From Bacteroidales bacterium (GTDB lineage: Bacteria; Bacteroidota; Bacteroidia; Bacteroidales; UBA932): a stretch of DNA of 49,511 bases. The stretch covers positions 1 to 49,511 of the forward strand of contig JAFVAU010000004.1 of the NCBI GenBank assembly GCA_017480345.1, in the 5' to 3' direction. Below are positions 31,687 through 39,045 of the stretch, in pieces. Within the stretch, counting starts at the first letter, position 1. Each line of letters begins with the position of its first letter. A program made the position numbers and the translations under genes. The notes beneath the pieces are model-generated. The model did not search any database. It had not been told where the DNA came from and worked only from the letters and a program-made list of their open reading frames with translations.

Positions 31687-33904
31687 GTTCACCCTCATCC
31701 TCCTGTCCGTCCTGCTACCCTGTCTTTTAACGGCGCAGGAGCGGCATTTTCCGCTGCCGGTGGACGAGAGCCGTTCCATGCTCTCCCGCTGGGCGCAGAA
31801 GGGGGTGCTCTCCTCGGTGGTGGTGGATGACATGGAGCAGGAAGGCCGATGGAAGGTGCTCCGCGGAAAGCCGGAATTGAGCTATACGCGGGAGAACTGC
31901 AAGGATGGCGCGAAGGCCATCCGGCAGCACGTTTCGCTGGTGGACGAGGAGGTTCTCTCCGCCCACCGCACCCCCTGGAACACGTTTAACGGAGAGCAGG
32001 GCGGCGAAACCTGCGTGGCGCTGGAATTCCCCGAGCCGCAGGACTGGAGCGCCTACAACCGCATCTCCCTTTGGGTCTATATCCATCCCTCCCGAAACCC
32101 CAACGTGAGTTTTGCCCTGGACCTGATTACAGACACCCCGGACGGCACTTACACGCCCAGCCGGGAAACCAACGTGGACATCCCGCAGGGGAAATGGGTG
32201 CAGGTGCTTTGGGAAATCGAGGCCTTGAAGCGGGACAAGGTGCTGCGCTTTGAAATCTGCCAAACCTGTACCGGCTACGACAGGGCCATCGGAGAGCCGT
32301 CCGTAACCATCGACTTTGACCGCCTGGAGCTGCAAAAAGTGGCTGCAGACCACTATGAAGGCTGGGACCTCCCCTCCGGACAATTCGCCTTTTCCCATAC
32401 GGGCTATCTGCCAAAGGCCGATAAAGTGGCCCTCTCCGGCCCGTCCAAGGCCCGCTGCTTCTCCCTTGTAAACGAAAAAGGCCGGACCGTTTTCCGTGGC
32501 AAGGCCCGGAAAGTCTCCCATGGGGGAAACGTGTTCATGCAATTGGATTTCAGCCGTTTCCGCAAAGCCGGCCGATACCGCATCCGCTACGGGAAGGCCC
32601 TCTCGGAGGCCTTTTCCATTGGCCCGGAAGTTTGGGAGGAACCGCTTTGGAGCGCCCTCAACTTCTATTTCTGCCAGCGCTGCGGCTATCCCGTGGAAGG
32701 GATTCACGATGTCTGCCATGCCGATTCGCAGGCCTTCTGGAAGGACCAGCGCAAGACGGTGAACGGCGGCTGGCACGACGCCGGAGACCTGTCCCAGGGC
32801 TACTGGCGCACCGCCTATGCCACCTATGCCCTTCTGGGGGCCTTGGAGGTGGCTCCTCAGGCCATGCAGAAGCATCTGGCCGATGAAGCCCGCTGGGGCC
32901 TGGAGTGGCTGCTGAAGGTGCGTTTCCCGGAAGGCCGGCACCACGAGTGGAACACCCTGCGCTACTATTCCGACAATATTGTGGGAACCTTGGACGACGT
33001 GGCCAGCCCGGCCGGTTTTGTCCCCTGGGAAAGCTACCTGGGCATCTCCGCCTTGATGAGGGCGCTCCAAAGCCTGCCCCTGACCAAATCCGAGTCCCGG
33101 GCCTATATCGAGGCGGCGGAGGAAGACTGGAAGGCCGTATCGGCCGTCGGCCGATGGGATTGGGCCTCCTTCCTGGAAGCCGCCTGGGGAGCCACGGCAT
33201 CGGCCCTTCTGTACAGGCAAACGGGCAAGGCCGAATACAGGGAGGCGGCCCTCCGCTGGGCGGAAAGGCTGCTGCAATGCCAGCAGCGGGAGGCCGTGGC
33301 GGGCGTCTTAGGCTATTTCTCCGCCAGGGACAGCCATACGGCTTTCAACGAAGCTCCCATGATTGCGTTGAGCGTGCTGTCGGAGGTGTTTCCGGAATTA
33401 TCGGCCCCTTGGAAAGAGGCGGCAAGGCTCTTTTTGGACGCCTATCTGAAGCCCGGTAGCCGGTTCACGGCCCCTTACTATCTCTTGCCGGCAGGCGTTT
33501 ATCCGGAGGAAGACAAGCCCGTCCGGGCCTTCCCCCTCTGGATGAACCATGTCTTTCACGGGGCCACCAACGTCCATCTGTCGCAGGCTTGGGCGCTGGC
33601 CCAGGCCGCCACGCTACTGGACGACAAAGAGGCCCTGGACCTGGTTCAGACCCAGCTGGAATGGACCCTGGGGCGCAACCCCTTCTCTTCCAGTCTCATG
33701 TACGGCGTGGGGTACAACTTCGCCCCCAACTTTGCCTACTGCACCCGCAACATCGCCGGGGCCATTCCCGTGGGGATGGACAGCCTGCACGACGACCTTC
33801 CCTTCTGGAACGGGACGGCGCACGCCACCGCCCATGAAATCTGGATGGAACCCGTGAGCCGCTTTGTGGGCGCCCTCACCCTCTATCTGAAAGCCCGCCG
33901 GTAA
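31679..33904 (+). CDS. GH9 family glycosidase with cellulase N-terminal Ig domain
   Basis: A 741-residue exported protein (MNKFTLILLSVLLPCLLTAQ). An extra N-terminal beta-sandwich (about 40-215, SAYNRISLWVYIHPSRNPN) precedes the CelD-like Ig domain (about 225-310) and the (alpha/alpha)6 GH9 domain. The catalytic Asp pair is in NGGWHDAGDLS (about 363-371), and a GRNPFSSSLMYGVGYN segment and the late HEIWMEP Glu (about 719) agree with the family's C-terminal signatures. GH9 includes endoglucanases and exo-beta-glucosidases/glucosaminidases, and the exact activity here is open. It is the last gene of the twelve-gene run and is followed 32 bases later by a strong terminator. The 8-base overlap with GH106 (ATGAATAA) implies coupled translation. 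Confidence 0.88.
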   Translation: MNKFTLILLSVLLPCLLTAQERHFPLPVDESRSMLSRWAQKGVLSSVVVDDMEQEGRWKVLRGKPELSYTRENCKDGAKAIRQHVSLVDEEVLSAHRTPWNTFNGEQGGETCVALEFPEPQDWSAYNRISLWVYIHPSRNPNVSFALDLITDTPDGTYTPSRETNVDIPQGKWVQVLWEIEALKRDKVLRFEICQTCTGYDRAIGEPSVTIDFDRLELQKVAADHYEGWDLPSGQFAFSHTGYLPKADKVALSGPSKARCFSLVNEKGRTVFRGKARKVSHGGNVFMQLDFSRFRKAGRYRIRYGKALSEAFSIGPEVWEEPLWSALNFYFCQRCGYPVEGIHDVCHADSQAFWKDQRKTVNGGWHDAGDLSQGYWRTAYATYALLGALEVAPQAMQKHLADEARWGLEWLLKVRFPEGRHHEWNTLRYYSDNIVGTLDDVASPAGFVPWESYLGISALMRALQSLPLTKSESRAYIEAAEEDWKAVSAVGRWDWASFLEAAWGATASALLYRQTGKAEYREAALRWAERLLQCQQREAVAGVLGYFSARDSHTAFNEAPMIALSVLSEVFPELSAPWKEAARLFLDAYLKPGSRFTAPYYLLPAGVYPEEDKPVRAFPLWMNHVFHGATNVHLSQAWALAQAATLLDDKEALDLVQTQLEWTLGRNPFSSSLMYGVGYNFAPNFAYCTRNIAGAIPVGMDSLHDDLPFWNGTAHATAHEIWMEPVSRFVGALTLYLKARR

Positions 33905-33936
33905 ACACTTCGTTTTTTGGCACATCACTTTCATTC

Positions 33937-33976
33937 TTGCGCTTTCTTTCAGGAAGAAGGCGCAATATTTTTTTTT
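33937..33976 (+). terminator. Strong Rho-independent terminator after the GH92-GH9 operon
   Basis: TTGCGCTTTCTT (33937-33948) pairs with AAGAAGGCGCAA (33954-33965) over 12 base pairs including one G-T, with a five-base loop, and is followed by TA and nine T. It cleanly ends the 25.7 kb operon. Confidence 0.9.
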
Positions 33977-33991
33977 CCGCAAAGGAATTGC

Positions 33992-33999
33992 TAAATTTG
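33992..33999 (+). promoter_or_regulatory. Candidate promoter -7 box for the phosphatase-GH92-GH78 operon
   Basis: TAAATTTG matches TAnnTTTG and lies 24 bases before ATG 34024. The place of the -33 element is occupied by the T run of the terminator just upstream, so the upstream half is weak. An activator or an alternative sigma factor may be needed. Confidence 0.5.
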
Positions 34000-34023
34000 G
34001 GAGTAAACCTAATAACCAAGATA

Positions 34024-35580
34024 ATGAAGAAATTCATCCTGGCCGCAGCGGCCGCTCTGCTCGCTTTGATTTCCTGCACCAAGGGGGACGACGATCCCCG
34101 TCTGGTTATCATCACCTTCGACGGCCTGCGCTGGCAGGAACTGTTCTCAGGGGCCGATGAAGGCCTGGTGGGAGACACCCGCTTTGTCAAAGATCCCGAA
34201 GCCCTGAAGGCGGCCTATTGGCGCGATACGCCCGAAGCCCGCAGGGAAGCCCTGATGCCCTTTGTCTGGAGCTATGTGCCGCAGCATGGTTATTTTCTTG
34301 GCAACCGGGAAAAGAACAGCCTCATGCAGGTGGCCAACGACAAGAACTTCTCCTACCCCGGATACAGCGAAATGTTCTGCGGTTATCCGGACGACGAGCG
34401 CATTGGCAGCAACGACCCCGTTCCCAATCCCAACCACAGCGTGCTGGAGGCCGTCAACGCAGACCCTCGCTACAAGGGCAGCGTGATGATGCTCTCCTCC
34501 TGGGAGTCCATCCGCTTTGCCGTAAATAACGAGCGCGGCGGTTTCCCGGGCAGCAGCGCCCATGAGCCGCTCTATATAGAAACCGCCATGAGCACGCTCC
34601 TGCAGGAGATTGACAAGCACCTGCCGGGCTTCGGCGGAGGCGAAAGGGCAGACTTCATTACGGCCGCCTTCGCCCTGGAAACCCTGAAGGAAGCGCATCC
34701 CAAGGTGTTCTACGTGGGTTTTGGAGACACGGACGAATTCTCCCACGCCGGGGAGTATGACAAGTATCTGGAGGCTACCCACTGGACGGACGGCTTCATC
34801 CGCCGCATCGTAGAAAGCTGCGAGGCAGACCCTTTCTACAAGGGAAAGACCACCTACATCCTCACCTGCGACCACGGCCGTGGCCGCGGTGCCGGCTTCC
34901 AGTCCCACGGGGCCGATGTAAGGGGCTCCAACCAGACCTGGTTCATCGCCTTTGGAAAGGGCGTGCCCGTGCTGGGAGAAACCAAGGACAACGGCATCTT
35001 CTACACCAAGCAGTTCGCCGCCACCATCGCAGACATCCTGGGTGTGGAGTTCACTCCGGACAATGGGCAGAAGTGCGAGCCCTTCGACCCTGCCTACTAC
35101 AAAGAGCCCGAAGCCCCCAAGGCCTTGGCCAGCTTTGAAGCGGTAAAGGATGCCAAACCCAAGGGGAAAGGCCTCCGCTACACCTATGCGGAGGGTGACT
35201 TCATGAGCGTAGTACCCATGCTGAGCACCCCCGTGAAGGCCCGCGGCATAGCCCCCGTACTGTCCACCGGCATGAAACTGCGCGAGGACCACTTCGGCCT
35301 GGTGTTCAAGGGCCTGGTGAAAGTACCCGAGGACGGCCTGTACCTCCTCTCGCTGGCCTCTGACGACGGTTCCAAACTCTTCTGGGACGGGCAGCTCCTC
35401 TGGGACGTAGACCGGGACGGCGGCGGCTTCAGGGAAGGCTGGTACCAGCTCACGGCCGGCTACCACCGGATAGAACTGCAATATTTTGAGAATTACGGCG
35501 GAGAAAATATAGAGATTGGCCTTACCGGCCCGGGCGTGGATGTGGAGAATCTCCCCGCAGACATGCTCTTCTATGAATAG
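34024..35580 (+). CDS. Alkaline-phosphatase-superfamily lipoprotein with PA14 domain
   Basis: A 518-residue lipoprotein. ATG 34024 is chosen because it begins MKKFILAAAAALLALISC (Cys 18); the longer frame from 33937 would start inside the terminator. Residues about 25-370 are an alkaline-phosphatase-superfamily domain: LVIITFDGLRWQELF (metal Asp), a nucleophile region around NFSYPGYSEMFCGYPDD, GFGDTDEFSHAGEYD, and TCDHGRGRGAGFQSHG. Residues about 375-518 are PA14, nearly the same type as on the GH3 at 14546, with DDGSKLFWDG and DRDGGG loops that usually bind calcium and sugar. After the Cys comes TKGDDD, an acidic stretch like Bacteroidota lipoprotein export signals, so surface display is plausible. 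Combining PA14 with a phosphatase suggests a phosphorylated glycan substrate (inference). Confidence 0.85.
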   Translation: MKKFILAAAAALLALISCTKGDDDPRLVIITFDGLRWQELFSGADEGLVGDTRFVKDPEALKAAYWRDTPEARREALMPFVWSYVPQHGYFLGNREKNSLMQVANDKNFSYPGYSEMFCGYPDDERIGSNDPVPNPNHSVLEAVNADPRYKGSVMMLSSWESIRFAVNNERGGFPGSSAHEPLYIETAMSTLLQEIDKHLPGFGGGERADFITAAFALETLKEAHPKVFYVGFGDTDEFSHAGEYDKYLEATHWTDGFIRRIVESCEADPFYKGKTTYILTCDHGRGRGAGFQSHGADVRGSNQTWFIAFGKGVPVLGETKDNGIFYTKQFAATIADILGVEFTPDNGQKCEPFDPAYYKEPEAPKALASFEAVKDAKPKGKGLRYTYAEGDFMSVVPMLSTPVKARGIAPVLSTGMKLREDHFGLVFKGLVKVPEDGLYLLSLASDDGSKLFWDGQLLWDVDRDGGGFREGWYQLTAGYHRIELQYFENYGGENIEIGLTGPGVDVENLPADMLFYE

Positions 35581-38407
35581 GAAACATCTGCTGCTGAGCC
35601 TTTTAGCGCTGGCCCTCCTCTCCTGTACGGGAAACCGGGGGCCGGCGGATTTCGTTCATGTGTTCAACGGGACAGACCTGGCCGGGAACACTTATCCGGG
35701 GGCCACGGTGCCCTTCGGCGCCGTGCAGTTGAGCCCGGACACGGAGGGGGAAAGCGCCTCCGGTTACCGCTATGCCCATAAGCAAATCCTGGGCTTCAGC
35801 CACACCCACCTTTCGGGAACCGGCTGCCCGGACTTCGGGGATTTCCTGGTAACGCCGGGCATAGACAGCGTGGGGCCCCTGCCCCTTTTGCACGAGAACG
35901 AAAAAGCCTCTCCGGGCTACTACAAGATTGTTTTTCCGGAGCAGGGCATCACGGCGGAACTTACCGCCTGGAACCGCTCCGGCATGCACCGCTATACCTT
36001 CAAGGGGCCGGGCAAAAGGCTCATCCGCGTAGATGCCTGTCATTCGGTGGGCGGCTGGTGCCATCCCACGGATGTGTCGCTGAAGGTAATCGGTGGGGAA
36101 CTCGTAGGCTTCCGGCAGGTGGACGGCTGGGCCTCCGGACGCAAGAGTTTCCTGTCGGCCGTTTTCTCGGAGCGCTTTGAGGATGCCTTGGAGGAGGCTC
36201 CCGGCGTCATGCTGTTCAGCTTCCCGGAAGACGTGAAGGAGGTTACCCTCTGCGCCGGCCTTTCCGGCGTGGGTTCCGAAGGAGCCTGGGCCAACCGCAT
36301 GGCCGAGACCTCCGAAACAGACTTTGACAGCGCCGTCAGGCGGGCATCGGCCCGATGGAACGAAGCCCTGGGCGCCATTGAGGTGAAGGGCGGCCCGGCC
36401 GATGTCTTCTATACCAACTTCTACCATACCATCCTCACGCCCAACCGTTTGGAAGATGTGGACGGCCGCTATCCGGACCAGAAGGGCTATATCCGGCAGG
36501 TGGCCGGAGGCCGGCATTTCTATTCCACCCTCTCCCTCTGGGACACCTTCCGGGCCTGGCATCCGCTGCAAACCCTCCTGGACACCGCCATGGTAGCCGA
36601 TATGGTGCGCAGCATGCTGGAAGACTACGACTGCCGGGGAGAACTGCCCATCTGGCCGCTGGCCAACGACGAAACCGGCTGCATGATAGGCTACCACAGC
36701 GTTTCCGTGATAGCAGACGCCTGGCTCCGCGGCATCCGGGATTTTGACGGAGAGAAGGCCCTGGAGGCCATGATAGTCTCCTCCAACAAGAACAACGCCA
36801 ACGCCTCGGAGCTGTACAACTCCTACGGCTACATCCCGGCCGACATGAAGATAGAAACCGTGTCCCAGACCCTGGAGTTCTGCTATGACGACTGGTGTAT
36901 CGCCCGCATGGCGGAAGCCCTGGGGCACAGTGACATTGCGGCGGAATATGACGCCCGTTCCCTCCGCTACCGCGCTCTCTTCGACCCCAACACCGGTTTC
37001 ATGCGCGGCAAGAACACGGACGGCAACTGGACGGAACCCTTTGACCCGCTCACCGGTTCCCGTGACTATACGGAGGCCATCCCCTGGCACTACCGCTTCT
37101 TCATGCCGCACGACATGGCCGGCATGGAGGCCCTGCTGGGCGGCCGGGAAGGCCTGTACGGAGCCCTGGATTCCCTCTTTACCTATACGCCGGAGAGCCA
37201 AAAAGTGCTGGACAAGGACATTGGCGGCATCCTGGGCCAGTATGCCCACGGCAACGAGCCCGGCCACCACATGCCCTGGCTGTTCAACTGGGCGGGCGCC
37301 CCTTCCCGCACCCAGGAAACGGTGCGCACCATCCTTACGCAGATGTACACCACCGCCCCGGGCGGCCTCTGCGGCAACGAGGACTGCGGCCAGATGGGCG
37401 CCTGGTACGTTCTGGGGGCCCTGGGAATCTATCCCGTCTGCCCCGGAAGCGGCGAATATCAGCTCACAGCCCCGCTCTTCAAGGAAGCCAAAATCCATCT
37501 GGCGGGCGGCAAAACGCTCACCATCCGGGCCGACAAACCGCAGTACGCCTACATAGACGAAGTTAGCCTGAACGGAAAACCCGTGGAACAGCACTTCCTC
37601 ACCTACGACGAAATCATGGGCGGCGGGGAGCTGCGCTTCCGCCTGTCGGCCAGGCCTTCCCACAAACGGGATGCACTGCCGGCCCCCTACTCCCTGACGA
37701 AGGAGCCTCTGGTGTCTCCTCCGGCCATTCTGGGGCAGCTGATGCTTTTCCCGGAAAGCGCTGAAGTCCAGCTGGTTTCCCGCACCGAAGGGGCCTCTAT
37801 CCACTATACCCTGGACGGCAGCGAGCCCACGGAGGCCAGCCCACTCTATACAGAGCCCTTCCGTATTGGCCAGTCGTGTGTGCTGAAGGCCCGGGCTTTC
37901 AAGGAGGGCCTGCCGCCGTCTCCCGTCACCACCCGGACGGCCCACAAGCTGTTTTTCCACCCGGCAGAGAACCTTCGCGGGCTCCGGCCGGGATGCCGCT
38001 ACACCTACCACGAGGCCAACTTCGTGCTCATCGGCCAAATTGAAAGCGACCCTCCGGAGGCATCCGGCGTCATGCGGGAACCCTCCATTGCCGGTGCGGC
38101 CGCCGAGGACCACTTTGCCTATGCCTTCACGGGCTTCATCGATATCCCCGAAAGCGGCATCTGGCAATTCCACACCACCAGTGACGACGGCAGCGCGCTG
38201 TACATCGACGGGGTGTGCGTGGTGAACAACGACGGCTCCCACTCCAGGAGCATGGCAGAGGGCAAGCTTCCCCTGGAAAAGGGCCTGCATCCGTACAAGC
38301 TCCTTTACTTCGAAGACTACGAAGGCCAATCCCTCGAATGGGGCTGGAAGGCTCCCGGAAAGGCCGATTATACCCCCATCCCCGCATCCAGCCTGTTCTA
38401 CAAATGA
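35573..38407 (+). CDS. GH92 family alpha-mannosidase with CHB_HEX_C and PA14 domains (second copy)
   Basis: A 944-residue lipoprotein (MNRKHLLLSLLALALLSC, Cys 18). ATG 35573 is preferred over 35516, which lies inside the phosphatase gene. Domain order equals the 8226 enzyme: beta-sandwich (VHVFNGTDLAGNTYPGAT), (alpha/alpha)6 domain with HGNEPGHHMPWLFNW and GNEDCGQMGAWYVLGALG, Ig-like IHYTLDGSEPTEASPLYTEP and C-terminal PA14. The two are clear paralogues but have diverged throughout, for example in an insertion around DGRYPDQKGYIRQVAGG (about 300), close to the active site, so they may cut different alpha-mannosidic linkages. The start overlaps the phosphatase stop by 8 bases (ATGAATAG), the same arrangement as GH106-GH9. 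Confidence 0.93.
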   Translation: MNRKHLLLSLLALALLSCTGNRGPADFVHVFNGTDLAGNTYPGATVPFGAVQLSPDTEGESASGYRYAHKQILGFSHTHLSGTGCPDFGDFLVTPGIDSVGPLPLLHENEKASPGYYKIVFPEQGITAELTAWNRSGMHRYTFKGPGKRLIRVDACHSVGGWCHPTDVSLKVIGGELVGFRQVDGWASGRKSFLSAVFSERFEDALEEAPGVMLFSFPEDVKEVTLCAGLSGVGSEGAWANRMAETSETDFDSAVRRASARWNEALGAIEVKGGPADVFYTNFYHTILTPNRLEDVDGRYPDQKGYIRQVAGGRHFYSTLSLWDTFRAWHPLQTLLDTAMVADMVRSMLEDYDCRGELPIWPLANDETGCMIGYHSVSVIADAWLRGIRDFDGEKALEAMIVSSNKNNANASELYNSYGYIPADMKIETVSQTLEFCYDDWCIARMAEALGHSDIAAEYDARSLRYRALFDPNTGFMRGKNTDGNWTEPFDPLTGSRDYTEAIPWHYRFFMPHDMAGMEALLGGREGLYGALDSLFTYTPESQKVLDKDIGGILGQYAHGNEPGHHMPWLFNWAGAPSRTQETVRTILTQMYTTAPGGLCGNEDCGQMGAWYVLGALGIYPVCPGSGEYQLTAPLFKEAKIHLAGGKTLTIRADKPQYAYIDEVSLNGKPVEQHFLTYDEIMGGGELRFRLSARPSHKRDALPAPYSLTKEPLVSPPAILGQLMLFPESAEVQLVSRTEGASIHYTLDGSEPTEASPLYTEPFRIGQSCVLKARAFKEGLPPSPVTTRTAHKLFFHPAENLRGLRPGCRYTYHEANFVLIGQIESDPPEASGVMREPSIAGAAAEDHFAYAFTGFIDIPESGIWQFHTTSDDGSALYIDGVCVVNNDGSHSRSMAEGKLPLEKGLHPYKLLYFEDYEGQSLEWGWKAPGKADYTPIPASSLFYK

Positions 38408-39042
38408 CAACACGGAGGCTGAAATATCTGCTGGTGGCTTTGTTAGCCCTGCTTTTCCCCCTGAGTCTGCAGGCACAGGAGGCCCAGGAAGACAATACCT
38501 TCGGCGGCTGGGAGTTTTTGGAAGTCTCCCACGACTTTGGCAACAGCCCCGTCTTCGCCTCCATCTACTTCGAGCACGACAACTTCCAGTACAAGCGCCT
38601 GGACAACTGGTATGTGCGCACCACCGTGGGCGTGAAAATCCTCCCCTGGCTCAAGGCCGATGTGGCCTATGACTTCCTGAAAGAGCCCGGCAGCTATTCC
38701 CACAGGGCGGTTTTCGACCTCACCGGCACCCTGAAACAGGGGAATCTGAAAGCGAGCCTCCGGGAAAGGTACATCCATATCTGGACCCCGACTTCCGGCA
38801 CGCAGGGCAATGTGCTCCGCTCCATGCTCAAAGTGCAGTATGACATTCCCGACTCCCGTTTCAGCCCTTATGTGGCCATAGAAGTGTTTACCTGGGAGGG
38901 CTGGAAGAAAACCCGTCACTATGTGGCCTGCTGCTACAACTTTTCCAAGCTGGTCCAGCTGGAAGCCTATTATTTGTACTATACCTTCAACAACCGCCCG
39001 GCGGAGCATGTGCTGGGTATCGGCCTTAATTTTAAAATATAA
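38404..39042 (+). CDS. DUF2490-like outer-membrane beta-barrel protein
   Basis: A 212-residue protein with a signal peptide (RLKYLLVALLALLFPLSLQAQ). ATG 38404 overlaps the GH92 stop as ATGA; earlier in-frame ATGs lie within the GH92 gene and are not credible. The mature part is made of alternating-residue strands (VRTTVGVKILPWLKADVAYD, LRERYIHIW, VLGIGLNFKI), with a terminal aromatic/hydrophobic strand as in small outer-membrane barrels, matching DUF2490 proteins in pattern. Function is unknown. Its place between an alpha-mannosidase and an alpha-rhamnosidase suggests passage or surface handling of a released product. It could equally be a barrel with no transport role. Confidence 0.7.
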   Translation: MTTRRLKYLLVALLALLFPLSLQAQEAQEDNTFGGWEFLEVSHDFGNSPVFASIYFEHDNFQYKRLDNWYVRTTVGVKILPWLKADVAYDFLKEPGSYSHRAVFDLTGTLKQGNLKASLRERYIHIWTPTSGTQGNVLRSMLKVQYDIPDSRFSPYVAIEVFTWEGWKKTRHYVACCYNFSKLVQLEAYYLYYTFNNRPAEHVLGIGLNFKI

Positions 39043-39045
39043 ACC

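Noticed and set aside
33914-33952. Third copy of the susC/rhaA operator before the 34024 operon
   Set aside because: TTTGGCACATCAC shares only a few positions with the motif, the distance to the -7 box is about 75 rather than 58-59 bases, and a terminator occupies the area.
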